Source: Ichthyophis bannanicus (taxonomy: Eukaryota > Chordata > Amphibia > Gymnophiona > Ichthyophiidae). From it: a stretch of DNA of 64,000 nt. Made by a program: the position numbers and the translations under genes. The notes below the pieces were generated by a model. It did no database searches. It saw only the letters and a list, made by a program, of their open reading frames with translations, and had not been told where the DNA came from. The stretch's first letter is position 1. Every line of letters starts with the position of its first letter. The DNA is taken from contig CM066033.1 of the NCBI GenBank assembly GCA_033557465.1, positions 593,370,438-593,434,437 on the forward strand, in the 5' to 3' direction. This document shows positions 44,300-56,079 of this stretch, piece by piece.

Positions 44300-45301
44300 A
44301 CTCTGTGCCTGCCCGCCTCCTCGGTCACATTGCATCTACAGTTCATGATACCCCGGACGCCTGCCTTCACATAATGGCAGCTCAATGGGGCCTCTGCTCC
44401 CAGTGGAACCAGGCGATAGGTCAGCTGAGGGACAGGGTGGTGGTGACCTGCCAATTGGCTCTGTGTCTCATTTGGTGGCAAGTCCCCCAGCACCTACTGG
44501 CCAGGATGTCCTTCCAGGCCCCTGCCCCCCATAGGGTCCTAACCTCCCTCTTAGGCTGGGGAGCCCACTGCGACGGTTTCTGCTCTCAAGGCAGGTGGTT
44601 GTAGGTGGACAGCCTGCAGCAGATCAACCTCTTGGAGCTTCGGGCTATATTCTTAACCCTCCGAGCCTTCTGTCATCACCTGCAACACCATTCAGTGCTG
44701 GTCCAGATGGACAATCAAGTGGCGATGTTCTACGTCAACAAGCAGGGGGGCTTGGGGTCATACACCCTCTGCCAAGAGGCAGTAGCTCTCTGCTCATATG
44801 CGAACTGCCACGGGATGCTCCTGTGTGCAGTGTATCTGCTGGGCCAGGACCACACCCTGGTGGACAGGCTGAGCAGGGTCCTCCAGCCACAGAAGTGGCG
44901 GCTAGACCCCCAGTGTGGCCTACCGGCTCTTCCAGCTCTGGGAGACTCCATAGATGGACCTTTTTGCCAGTCTGAGCATTGCCCAGCTGCCCCCACTTCT
45001 GTCCAGGCAGCCACACCCATCCTGGGTAGCAGCAGATGCATTCTTCATCCTGTGGACGGAGGGCCTTCTCTGCGTCTTTCCGCCCATGCCACTGATTGCC
45101 AAGACCTTGTTCAAGGCTCAGCATGACGGGGCATCGTTGATACTAGTAGCCCCTCGGTGGTTCCCACTGCTTCTTCGCTTATTTACAGCACCCGCAGTCC
45201 CCCTGAGGAGTGCTTCAGGGCTGTTGTCGCAGGAGGAGGGTTCTCTTCTACACCCCAACTTGGGGTCTCTGACACTAATGGCCAGGCTGCAGAAAGGGTA
45301 G
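44300..45301 (+). pseudogene. DIRS-F RT end, RNase H and methyltransferase-like segment
   Basis: LLGHIASTVHDTPDACLHI (near 44318) is the RT/RNase H connection. RNase H: NLLELRAIFLTLRAF, VLVQMDNQVAMFYVNKQGG (Thr-Asp changed to Met-Asp) and HTLVDRLSRVLQPQKW, from 44605. Then MDLFASLSIAQLP in another frame from 44954, GLLCVFPPMPLIAKTLFKA, ILVAPRWFPLLLRL and the end at 45301. The layout matches C2; at least three frameshifts. Confidence 0.74.
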
Positions 45302-46260
45302 ACCTAGCTCCATTCAACCTTCCAGAGGAGGTGGAGGAGGTCCTCCTAACCTCCAGTAGGACCTCCACAAGAAGGGCGTACGCTTTCAGATGACGAAGAT
45401 TCTCGATGTGGTGCACGGAGCGATGGGTCAACCCATTCTCGTACTCTGTGCAGCTTGTGCTGTAATATTTGCTTGATCTGTTTCAGTGGGATCCACCTGA
45501 GTGCTCTCTCGGCGCACCACCACCTTATCAAGGGTAAGCCCCTCTCCGCCCAACCTCTCATGACCCGCTTCTTGTGGGGTCTCCTGTTGTCCAAACCCCC
45601 TGGTCTGCCCACTGGCAGCAGAGTGGGACCTCAGCGTGGTGCTGTCGCAACTCACTGGCCCACCGTTTGAGCCCCTGGCTACCTGCCACCTACGGTATCT
45701 TGCCTGGAAGGTCATCTTCTTGGTGGCACTCACGTTGGCTCGCAGAGTCAGCAAGCTCAAAGTGTGGTGGTGAATTCACCCTGCACGAGGTTATATAAGA
45801 ACAGGGTAGTGCTCCGCATGTACCCCAAGTTCCTTCCCGAGGTGGTTTCTCCTTCCCACCTTGGGAAGGAACTTGGGGTGCGCCTCGCCTTCTTTCCGCA
45901 GCCTCAAGCCAGCAGGACGGAGAGTGTCTTTCACACTCTGGGCTGTAAGAGGGCCCCATCCTTCTACCTCGAACATACCAAGGGCCACCGTAAAGCCGCA
46001 CAGCTTTTCATCTCCTGATCCCAGTCGGCTGGGGTCAGCAGTGACCAAGCGGACTCTGTCCACCTGGGTGACAGACTGCATTGTCCTCGCCTACGAGCAG
46101 GCTGGGCTCTCGCTGGAGCACCGGGTCAGTGCCATGGCGGCATCTGTGACAAACCTCCATTCTGTTCCCTTGACTGAAATCTGCTGGATCGCCACCTGAT
46201 CCTCAGTCCTTACCTTCGCAGCTCATTTCTGCCTGAAGAGGGAGTCCCGTAGGAACAGTG
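45300..46260 (+). pseudogene. DIRS-F tyrosine recombinase, catalytic Tyr lost
   Basis: Pieces: FNLPEEVEEVLLTSSRTSTR (45315), VVLRMYPKFLPEVVSPSHLG (near 45810), TLGCKRAPSFYLEHTKGHRK, then LGSAVTKRTLSTWVTDCIVL, LEHRVSAMAASVTNLHSV and LTEICWIAT to 46199. A TGA replaces Trp (46198-46200). The Tyr position reads AHFCLK, codon TTC at 46227-46229, against AHYCLD in C1/C2. The H-x-x-R block is also shortened. The recombinase could not cut DNA. Confidence 0.78.
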
Positions 46261-46475
46261 CTTTGACCAGATGGTACTCTGTCATCTATTCGGGGTGTAG
46301 GTATCTCCTGCCCTCTGGCCTTTTGTTCAGGCTACTGGAGTGCTGGTTTCTTGCTGGACACTTGGGCTGCTCTGGAGTCTCTCTTCTCAGGACTCATTGC
46401 TGCTGCTCATGGCTCAACCTTTCCTGGTCACCTGTGGCTTTTTACAGGTTTCTCTGTAGCCTGTAGCTTGGGAGT

Positions 46476-46577
46476 CCCATATGTGAGGACTGACTTTCCT
46501 GCTTGATCTCAGAGAAAGTGTAATTACTCACCTATAACAGGTGTTCTCCGGGGACAGCAGGAATCAGTCCTCACTAC
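46476..46577. repeat. DIRS-F internal complementary region
   Basis: CCCATATGTGAGGACTGACT ... GCTTG (left end, reversed) runs into TGTAATTACTCACCTATAAC, AGGTGTTCTCCGGGGACAGC (right end, reversed). It predicts that the original right end read ...CACCTGTTATAGGTGAGTAA; the present end at ~46795-46812 is mutated from that. Confidence 0.8.
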
Positions 46578-46632
46578 CTGCCCTCCTCTCCGTGGAGTTG
46601 CTTTGTGTCATTTTTGCCTTTGAGCTATGTCA

Positions 46633-46812
46633 TCCTACTGAGGCAAAATGGCACCCTTGGGCGGGAAGTAGACCACGCATGCATGATGCATCTCCCAAAG
46701 GCTTTCTTTGAAAGCTGGGGAGAAGCTACCATGCGGGCTCTGTCGGCACTGACATCATCCATATGAGAGGACAGTCCTACTGTCCCCGGAGAACACCTGG
46801 CTAAAGCAGCCA
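46633..46812. repeat. DIRS-F right inverted terminal repeat
   Basis: Inverse of 40601-40768, with the outer 15-20 bp (CACCTGGCTAAAGCAGCC) diverged from the end predicted by the complementary region. Confidence 0.75.
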
Positions 46813-46899
46813 CATTTTAAGGGAAAGGGAAAGAGAATTGGATTTAACTCGTGTTTGTCTTAGAGTTCAAGGGGAGACACATTCAGGTACAGTAAGTAA

Positions 46900-47058
46900 T
46901 TTTCTGTCCCTAGTGGGGCTTACAATATAAGCTTCTACCTGAGGCAGTAGAGGGTTAAGTGACTTGGCTAAGGTCACAAGGAGCAGTAGTGGGATTCAAA
47001 CCAGGCTTCCTGGTTCTTAGCCCGCTGACCTAACCGTTAGGCTACTCCTCTACTTTAT
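46900..47058 (-). mobile_element. tRNA-derived SINE, minus strand
   Basis: Reverse strand begins GAGGAGTAGCCTAACGGTTAG with B box-like GGTTTGAATCCCACTACTGC, then TTGTGACCTTAGCCAAGTCA, a decayed CORE motif. Similar to the SINE at 11661-11968. Confidence 0.75.
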
Positions 47059-47388
47059 ATTAGAAGTTCTGCTAAGAGTACTATACAGCATTCGAGGTCA
47101 GCTCTTCACCCTAGATGAGGGGAAGGGAGGAGGGGACTTGGACACCAACATGTCAGATGTCGCCGTGGGAAAGGAAAAATATTGTCAAAAATCTTCCTTT
47201 ACCATAAAAAAGAAGAAATGTAAATTAAAATACCATCGGTGAGAGCTGCTTTTATAAAGTGACACAGGACAGAACAATTGCTCAAAAGATAAAGTATTAT
47301 GTAAGAAATCCCAAGATTTTGCTATAGGAATAGTTCTCTTAAACAGAGGTCAGAAGCTTGGTTTCTAAAGACATCTGCTGTGAATTTA
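47059..47388. other. Unassigned intronic sequence
   Basis: No gene or repeat family recognised between the SINE and the Harbinger-like element. Confidence 0.4.
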
Positions 47389-50300
47389 GGGCCCTATTTT
47401 TGAAGCCCTAGCTGCGTGCTACACGTGTAAAAGCCGGCCTTACCCATGTAAAAGCGCCATAACCGTGTAAGGCACATATTCAACAAGGCGACTTGAATCG
47501 TTGAGGCCCAGCTATCCGCACAGCACCAGGCACCGAAGCCCGGGGGTAGAATGGGGGCGTGTTGCCATGAAACCCGAGTAAAGCGGATTTCCGAAACCAG
47601 TGTGTGCCCACATTGGTCGTCATTAACCGCGTAGCCTTAAGTGACGGCTCCTGGCGCATACGACCACTGATAATAAGTGGCGAACCTGTGGAGTGGCGGA
47701 AAAGTGCCACAATAGAGCAAAGGGAGTGTGAGTAGGCCTGTATCCAAACCGTGCAGACGTAAGCAACACTGGACAAGCAGAGATGCCATGTGGGCCATGC
47801 ACATGGCGATCCAGAGGTGGAGACGTGCTCTCAGTGCCCGGGCACAGCAGAGGATTTGACAGGCAGTGCATACCCAGCAGCAGGCAGTGGCCCAGCACCC
47901 GAGATGCAGGTACCATGCCCCATGTGTACACAGGCCCAGGGTGAGCTACCTGCAACTGACAGGAGGAGGAGGTCTACCAGAGATACAGACTGGATGGGGC
48001 AACGATAGCTGAGCTGTGCAGCATACTCAGTGTGGACCTGGAGCTCTCCACATCCAGAAACCAGGCCCTGCCAATCGTCATGATGGTGACCACTGTCCTG
48101 GGATACCTTGCAATTGGCATCTTCCAGCATGTGATAGGGGTGACTTGGAATCATGCAGTTTAGCCCTCCCCCAGACACAGCAGATGCGGTAAGAGACCGT
48201 GCAGGCATTCTACAGTGTTGCTGGTTTCCCATCGGTGCTTGGATATGTAGACTTCACCTACATTGCACTGCGGGCACCACAGCTGGAACAGAGGGCATAC
48301 CGGAACAGGCATGGGTGCACATCAATGAACATGCAGGTCATTGTGGATACCAACAGGGACTTCTTTGATGTTTTACCCAGTTTCCTGCCATGATGCATTT
48401 GTCCTTGCCCAGTCCAGCCTGGAACAGACAGCAGCCGGGGGTCAGCTTGGAGATGCATGGCTGCTAGGTGAGTGAGCACATGTGTGAGCCCCAGAACAGG
48501 CCCAGAATGGACGCCTGCTTCAGTCTAATCCTGTCACTGCTGCATTGAGAGTATCCAGGTGCACGCCGATGGTCCGTGCTGCAGTTTGCATCTCCTCCCT
48601 GAGGAGACGCACCTCTGCCACCAGGGCGGCCAGAGTCCAGTCACTCGATGGACGAGGGGATGGTGGTGCAGAGGGGCCGGGTGGGGCATGGCTGGAGTGT
48701 GCCTATGGGTGCTGGGGTGGCTGTGGGAGTCCCCAGCTGCATTAGGTGGACCACATCCCTGCTGCGTGTGCACCTCACCCATTCTGAGCCATGTGGCAGG
48801 CACATGGCCCATTGGTAGGGTTGTGGGTGTGCGTGACTGGACTGCGGGGTACAGCCAAGGGGGTGCAGCTCCACCTCTGAACTCCCCACAGGTTGCTTGC
48901 TGGTGGTCCGCTGTGCCACTCTGCCGTACCTGGGGCGCTTGGTGGGTGGTTCCCACATCTCTCCTGCTCCCTCTTCCTCTGACTTATCTTTCTCCCCACC
49001 CTGTCCCTGGTCCTCAGATCCGCCCTCCTCCAACCCCCTCAGATTGTTCCGCCTCTGACTCCCTGTCCAAGCACTGTGCCATGGTCCCCTCGCTGCCCTC
49101 CTCCTCTGACAAGGTGTTCTCGGCTGCAGTGTCACTGGATGACGACGGCGGCGGCGACTCCTTGTCACCACTGGTGGTACTGCTGCTGCTCTCTTCTTGT
49201 GGTGCTGCATCACTGCTCCTGCGTGGTCGGTGAGGTGGCCACTGGTGGCCCCTGGAGCTAGCTGTGGGAAAAGAGGAGGGGGATTACTGGTTCACAAAGG
49301 TCCTGGGGTAGGACTGGCACACCCCTGGGGTGCCCACACATGCATTGTTAAACCCACCTTCAGCCCACAGGGGCCTGCCTCCCCCACAGTGCAAACTGCA
49401 TGCCCCCCCTTTGCCCACCTCCAGCCAGCTCTGTTCTCCCCCTCACATGCTGAGTTGTGCTCTGCCGCCCTCCCCCCAGGCGATGGGCACGCACAGGAGC
49501 AGCATGAACAGGTGCACAATGTGCCCCTGGGGCCACCACTGGGGGTGTGTGCCCTATACTGCCCTTTTTTGCCATGCCTCAGCCAGGTGTGTGCGCACAC
49601 TGCATGTCTTTGGTGCTGACTGGTGCACACATGGGATAGTGGCACCAGGGGATGGCATAGCTTTCCATAGCACATTCCCATCATTGCATACAGTGAGCCC
49701 ACCACCAGGTGGTCTGCCTGCATCAGTCTGGCAACCATGGCTGCCGCCCCCTGCATCTGCTGGGCACCACTATGTACCCCACTGACCTTCCTCAACCGCC
49801 AGCCACTCCCTGATCTGCTGCAGCTGGTTAGGTCTCCTCCGGCACAGCTTGCAAAAGTGGCACTTGAGGGTCTCAAGGGGTGCGATGCACACCATATTCC
49901 CTGTGGGAGAGAGGGGGGTGGACACACATGAATACAGTTGGCCACTACTATATTGCCTGTTGTGCATACCTGTATCCTGCCATGGTATAGCAACATGCCC
50001 TTCCTGGGAGCAGGGGCATGCCCATGGGTGGCAGACTGTGGTGGCAGAGCTGCTTGTAAGGACAGACAGGCAATACATGTATGGTTTCTGCCACTGGTCC
50101 CCCCAGACCCCTGCACCAGGGACTGGGGGGTGGGGCAGGTGTCCAGGGCATCCACATTGGCTGCCAGAGTCCCTTGCAGTGCCCAGCCCAACCACAACTC
50201 CCCCTGCACCGGGCATTGCCATTGCTACCAACTGGAAGCCCATAGACTATACCCAATGCACACCCACATGCCTGCTGTGTTTGGGTATGCCCCCTGCTGT

Positions 50301-51030
50301 GGGCAATCAGGGCTGGCAGCTGTACCAATGCATGGCCTGTCCTCCACCACCACCTGATAGGCACACATTGGGGCAGCCACCAGCATGTGGCTAGGCATCA
50401 CAGCCCTGTCTCCCTGTGCAGACCCACAGCTGTGCCTTTCAGGGTGTATCTGTCTAGCATGGTGCTCAGCCCCACCCCCTCGCCTATTGTGGCCTCCTTA
50501 CCTGTGTAGCTGGAGTTAGATGCCCCTCCATATGGCTGTTGCCAGCTGCAGGTTTGGATAACAGCCTCCCCTGGGGTAGAGGACCCCTTTGTGCTGCAGC
50601 ACAAAGTGAACAAGGCACTCTTTCATTGTGGCTGAAGTTTGCACTTCTCCTTGCCACCATGCCTCTGGTGTCTATCCGTCCAGCCACAGGGGGCTCCTGC
50701 ATAGGCAGCCTGCGGGGCCTGCGTGATGGTGTCAATCTGTGCACAGATACGCCAGATGGGCAATACATGGGTTCCTGCATGCATGCCGTCATGCTTCCCT
50801 GGCTGATGCTGTGGTTACATACATGGGTATTGCCTGTACCTTGGGCGCAGTGCCCGGGTTACGCGCCCTGCGCTTACCCATATATGCTGCTGTGGGTGCC
50901 TGCCACTGTGCTGCATTTTTGTTGCTGCCCGTTTTTGGCTGCGCATTTCTTGCGATTCAAGCACTTTTCCTGAACAGATACCTTTCTGCGGTTATGGCCA
51001 GCCTCGGCGCCTTGTTGAATATCAGGCCCT
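47389..51030 (+). mobile_element. Harbinger (PIF) DNA transposon remnant
   Basis: A HARBI1-type nuclease fragment lies inside a GC-rich block bounded by AGGGCCCTATTTTTGAAGCC at 47389 and its weak inverse near 51012-51030 (CTTGTTGAATATCAGGCCCT). ATATTCAACAAGGCG also occurs at ~47477-47491. The ends are approximate. The remaining 2.5 kb (48500-51000) is GC-rich with long accidental ORFs in several frames. Harbinger elements often carry a second, Myb/SANT-like gene; I could not identify one with confidence. Confidence 0.65.
48185..48480 (+). pseudogene. HARBI1-like transposase fragment, frameshifted
   Basis: First frame: VAGFPSVLGYVDFTYIALRA, then EQRAYRNRHGCTSMNMQVIV and DTNRDFFDVLPSF. This matches the HARBI1 block in which the first catalytic Asp lies (usually G.IDCTH; here GYVDFTY keeps Asp). 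Near 48385 the frame shifts and continues CHDAFVLAQSSLEQTAAGGQ, then LGDAWLLGE, the block with the second Asp. The N-terminal helix-turn-helix region and the last catalytic residue were not found. This was the DDE nuclease of the element. Confidence 0.77.
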
Positions 51031-52789
51031 TAACACCTAGGCACAATGACCTACTATATTTGAGGCATGCTAAACAGCATTAGTAGTATTTGACGGCTAG
51101 TAGGATAGCATGCTAATGCCATTTTTATGTGGGCTTAAGAATTTACAAGTGTTGAACTATCAGGTTTCTGTGTGTTCAGTGACCATAAAAAAAAGAGTGG
51201 TGTTGAACCTCGTCACAGCAAAAGCACCATGTTCCCCTCTGGGCCTTACCAGCCTGAAGAGCAGAAGCAAGAGAGAGGCATTTGAAGTGCTGTTCATGGC
51301 AAACTTCCTTTTCCAAATAAAACAATAGATGATCTCCACTTTCAAAATTATTCATCCTCGTACCATACAAAAAGTGGTTGCTAAATTAAGTGAAATTGCC
51401 CTGATTATTAATATTAATAAATTTATTTATTTATTTTTAAATTAAAAGCTCCTGCAGTGTTCACAGGGACCAGGTAGTTATTGGTCACAGCTATGGTCAG
51501 CTCTGGCTTTCTGCATGCCATTCTTGCTTCCTGTTGCTCGCTGGCTAAATGCCTACAAAACTACGCAGAAGTCCTTTATCCATGCTGCTGCTGGTCAGGG
51601 GAAGCGCTATGATATTGTAAGTTTGGTTGCTGTACCCCTCCCCAAACCAGTCATAGCTTTGCAGGAACCTTGTTTTCCGGTGCTGTGCTTTAGTACTGAA
51701 GGGTACAAGAAATAGTCATCCAATGCTGGGAGCCCAGATTTTGACAGTCACCCAAACAATGCTCTGGACAGCTTCTAATTTTTAAAACGTGTCACTTCCG
51801 TTAATTTACAACTTTTAATTGTCAAGCTCCTTGGCTGCACAAGTTTTGAGAAAGGTCAGCCATAAAATGCGCTTTAATATGAAGTGACCTTTTTAAAGTT
51901 GCAGCTCATAAGATAGAAAAAAAAGCCCAGATAATTCAGTTGGTGGTAATACAAATAAAATCATGTGAATCGTCTTTTTTTTTCCGGTTTTTATGTTTTT
52001 TAAATTAGTTTCTAAGGAGATATTGGTGTTAAGTCTTTTTCTGAAGGTTTCTCCTGTTTAGTGACCCCCCCCCCTCAATCATTGTGCATGAAAATAGATT
52101 GGGGTTCTGCTGTGCTGAATACTAGTGCAACCCCCGCACAAGGGTCTAATAAGTCAAGTGTGATTACATCACAAGCAGCTGAAGGGCAAGCTTGAGGAAG
52201 GAGATATTTTTTAAATGACACATGCTTCTAGAACAAATACACACCTTTTTATTAAAAAAAAAAAAAAAGTTTTCCACCCTTTTTTTTTTAATTGCTGGTA
52301 CAAAAGAGGAAGCAGCCTAGACATTTAGGGGGTCAGTTACATTAATGGCATTAGCACATACTGTTAGTAAATGACCCTCTTATTTAATAGTTTTTAACGG
52401 TCTTTCCAAGGTACCCAAAGGCAATGTACATTGGGGAAAGTAATTTTAAGAACCATTTTCACAAGTAAAATGTTGCTTGCTTTATCATATTACATCACAA
52501 CAACTTGATGTGATTTACAAATAATTTATTTCTATGAATTTGTTTTAACTGTACAAAATCACATAATCATGTCAGTAAAAATTAACTATCCCTCACACTA
52601 TTAGCTACAAACCCCACTAAACCATGTCACCAGCTATTCCTAAGCAATAGATGTTTAACTAAAACCACACCATTAAATTATACACCAATCATACAATCGG
52701 CCCGAAATAAATGAGGAATTGTAAGCATGACTTAAAAGGAAGAGGAGAAAGCATACAAAGCATGGCTCATTGACTTCTTTCCCACTCCT
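51031..52789. other. Unassigned intronic sequence
   Basis: AT-rich with homopolymer runs (C at ~52066-52073, A at ~52254-52267). No coding exon or repeat family identified. Confidence 0.4.
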
Positions 52790-53860
52790 CTATATGCAGA
52801 TGCATGCATGCATGCACACACATGTATACCCATCTGTACTGCATTGTCTGTGTGTGACAGTTTCCATTCCCCCGGATCCTGGGAGAGCTGCACCTTTTGT
52901 CCCCCCCTTCTTATTGACATATGCCACTGCAATGACATTGTCCAAATAAATCCTAACTGCTTTGCTCTTCACCAAAGGCAGGAAGACCACCAGAGCTTTC
53001 AAATGTTTTTTGTTTCCAGTTGGTTGATGGACAAAGAAGCTTCCATCTTTGACCAGCATTTTTGAGCCACCTTTGCCAGACATTGAGGCCCCCAGCCCAT
53101 GAGACTTGTGTTTATGTTGATCAGGCAGTTCAGACCTCCAGCTCCATTCCCTTCAACAGATTCCGAGGAGATAACCATCATCTCATAATGATCTTGGCTT
53201 CCTTGGTCCAGGGAAAACACCTCTCGGCACTCTGAGAGTGGACTGCCCACTAAGACAACAAGGCAGACTGAAGTGGCCACATGTGAGCCTGAGCCTATAG
53301 CATAAAGTCCAATGTGGCTTCCATTGACCTCAGAGCCTCTAAGTAATCCCAGGCCCTTGGTGTCGATTCGGCCATTAGTGCTTGAAAATGAGACTGCAGT
53401 TTCCGCATCCTTTGTAAAGGAAGAAACACCCTTCCTTTTGAGTATTGAAACAGGCCCACAAATACTCGATGTATTGAAAAGGAAGCAATTTGCTTTTGTT
53501 GAAACTGATGACCCAACCGAGAGTCTGCAATAACTGGATTACATGGACCGCAGCTTGCTGGCTCTCAATTTTGGATTTGACTTTGATCAGTCAATCGTCC
53601 AGGTACATGGACTATAATACAGTGCTGCAACCATCACTGTCACCTTTGAAAAAGCTCAAGAAGGCTGTGGCAGAACTGAAGGGTAGCGCACAGAATTGAA
53701 CATAGTCTCCAGGGACCTTGAACCTCGGATAGGAATATGATTGGGGCTCCCAGATCAGGATATGAAGATAGACGTCTTTGATATCCAGTACTGTGAGAAA
53801 TTCCCCCTTGTGAACTGCCAAAATGACCAAATGCAAGGCCTTTATTCAAAAATGAGGAAT
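52790..53860 (-). pseudogene. DIRS-G RT and RNase H remnants
   Basis: In minus-strand order: RT FHSILNLKGVN (53880s), EFLTVLDIKDVYLHILIWEP, VQFCALPFSSATAFL (53836-53612), then thumb RVFVGLFQYSKGRVFLPLQR with STPRAWDYLEALRSMEATLD (53516-53295). RNase H: ININTSLMGWGPQC (53150s) and VRIYLDNVIAVAYVNKKGGT (about 52930). These line up with copy A motif by motif. The YLDD region is degraded and frames shift repeatedly. Confidence 0.74.
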
Positions 53861-55155
53861 TCAGCCAAATTCACCCCTTTCAGATTTAGAATGGAATGAA
53901 AGGAGCTCTCCTTTTCGGGATTATAAAATAAATGCAGTACCAACCTCTTCTGCATTAGCGAGGTGGCACAGAAACTACCACCCCTAAAGCTTACAGCATA
54001 TCCAAGGTGGAGATTAATACCACCCTTTTGATGCATGATAGAGTGAACTCAAATACAAATTGGTGAGTCGGTGTGAAAATTCCAACCTGCAACCTGTCCA
54101 AACCATGTCCAGCACCCACTGATCCAAAGTAATGTGGGCTCATTCCTTGTAAAATGTGGAAAGATGATCACTAATCTGTTCCAGTGAGGAAGGGATCACC
54201 AAATCCTGATTGGATCCCTTTAAAGGCTGTTGCTCCCTTGGCACCTTGAGAGCCTCCTTTTACGTTCAGAGCAAAAGGAACGAAAGGGAGGATGTGAACG
54301 CTGAGCGGAACTCCCCTTCCTGGATTGAAAATGCAAGTGCCCTATGGATATGCAAGAAGAACCCCTTGGCTTAAATGCTTTTCCTCTGAAACCAATGGAT
54401 TCAGCTTCCCCATGGCTGTACCCAGAGACTGGATTCAGGAGAATTTCACTATGCCTGTTAAATAGGAAAGGGCTTCAGAGGCTTTTTGATGTCCTTTAAT
54501 ATAGGGTCTCTAGAAGCCGTGGATCCTTGTGCAGAGGGATCTGTAGTACTCTTTGCCTCCAGAGCCTGCATAATCGTTGGGGCAAGCTTCTCTTTCTGAA
54601 ATAGGCACACCACAGTAGGGTCATCTCCCTCCTCTAAAGAATCTGCAGTAGAAGACCTTTTTATCCAGAAAGCTAGCAGATGTTTCCTCTCATCCCAGTC
54701 TCTTATGACCTCTCAACAAGGCCATTTATGAATTGTGGGCACAGAGAAAGTATCTGCTCCTTGAGCCTGCTTCAACAGGAAAGCATTGTGAAGAAGTAAA
54801 ATAAATTCTGCTGAAAAACTCTTAGCTGTTAGAGAGTGCCTCTGGCACTCAGTCGGTGTCTTAAAGTAGAGGAAGCTGTCCAGGAGCCCCCCCACCAGTT
54901 CAGAAGCTAGGGAGAGGGAAGGTCAAAAAGAGATTCCATGCTTCGCGTGGACAAAATGTCTGCCTCTCCCACGCTTCTCTTCTTAGCACCGTTGAACAGA
55001 GGAAAACCTAAGGCAGCCAAATTGGCTCTTTTTTGCCCTTACCATCCCCCCAACAGTGAGGCCAACAAAGAAATGTGATCAGCTGACCCTCTTCCCCTGT
55101 GGCATGAACTGCACTGTCCCATGTTTCGCTACCCTCCACACTGGCAGCAATGCTT
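53861..55155 (-). pseudogene. DIRS-G gag-like remnant
   Basis: A stretch between RT and the RTE insertion where gag belongs. The only usable frame (54895-54713) reads TAKSFSAEFILLLHNAFLLK and VPTIHKWPC. Assignment rests mainly on position. Confidence 0.42.
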
Positions 55156-56079
55156 TGCTCCTTTGGAGAGCACTTTCATGCCATCTATATGCTGACATGT
55201 TGTTGTTGTTGTTAAGTGCCATCGAGTCGGAGTCGACTCATGGCGACCCTCTGGATAGCTATCCTAAATTGTGTTCGGTCTTGAGTCAGGCGGCTCATTG
55301 TTGAGAGACTGGTACCCGTAGCTGCTGTTATTATATCAATCCATCTCATTGCTGGCCTTCCTCTTTTGCGTTGACCTTCTATCTTGCCAAGCATGATGTC
55401 TTTCTCTAATGATCTCTCTCTTCGCGTGATGTGTCCAAAGCATGAAAGGCAAAGTCTTGTCATCTGAGTTTCTAAAGAAAGCTTAGATTTGATCTCCTCT
55501 AGTACCGACTAGTTTGATCTTCGGGCAGTCCATGGTATACACAGTATTCGCCGCCAGCACCATAATTCAAAGGCATCAATTTTCTCCCTGTCTATCTTTA
55601 TCACTGTCCAGCTTTCACATCCATATGATGTTATTGAAAATACCATGGCTTGAACAAGTCGAATCTTTGTATGGAGAGAGACATCTCTGCTCTTGAGAAT
55701 CTTATCTAGGTCTTTCATAGCCATTCTGCCAAGAGCAATGCATCGTCTGATTTCTTGACTGCTTGTTGCTTCTTTATTGATAGTTGACCCAAGTAGGTTA
55801 AAGTTGTTCACGATTTCAATTTCTTCTCCTTCAACGATGAATCTGTTGATTATGCCAGTTGTCATGATCTTTGTCTTCTTTACATTGAGGTGCAGGCCCA
55901 TTTTGAGACTATGTTCTTTGATAGTGAGAAGCAAATGTTTCAGATCATCTTCACTTTCAGCCAGTAATGTTGGTATCATCAGCATAGAGAAGGTTGTTGA
56001 TGAGTCTTCCACCAATCTTCACACCTCTGTTGTTTTCATACAATCCTGTTTCTCTGATGATTTGTTCTGCATATAAATT

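Larger units (their letters stand above)
40601..46812 (+). mobile_element. DIRS-F: full-length but dead DIRS-like element
   Basis: Left end GTTCTCCGGGAACAAGCAGG at 40601; right end near 46800-46812. The termini are inverted repeats and the internal complementary region is at 46476-46577. Gag, RT, RNase H, MT-like and YR follow in order. The family is related to C2 but distinct (GGAAGTCAGTCCTCACATAC in the end). Many frameshifts and loss of the YR nucleophile show it is inactive. Confidence 0.85.

Noticed and set aside
49292..50209. 305-codon minus-strand ORF, and other long ORFs in 48500-50400
   Set aside because: GC-rich sequence lacks stops in several frames at once. The translation is Cys/His/Pro-rich and repetitive with no recognised domain.
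51503..51620. Possible host exon (open stretch followed by GTAAG)
   Set aside because: No acceptor with a convincing tract, and no similarity to POLR1B between the two adjoining exons, which already join in phase.
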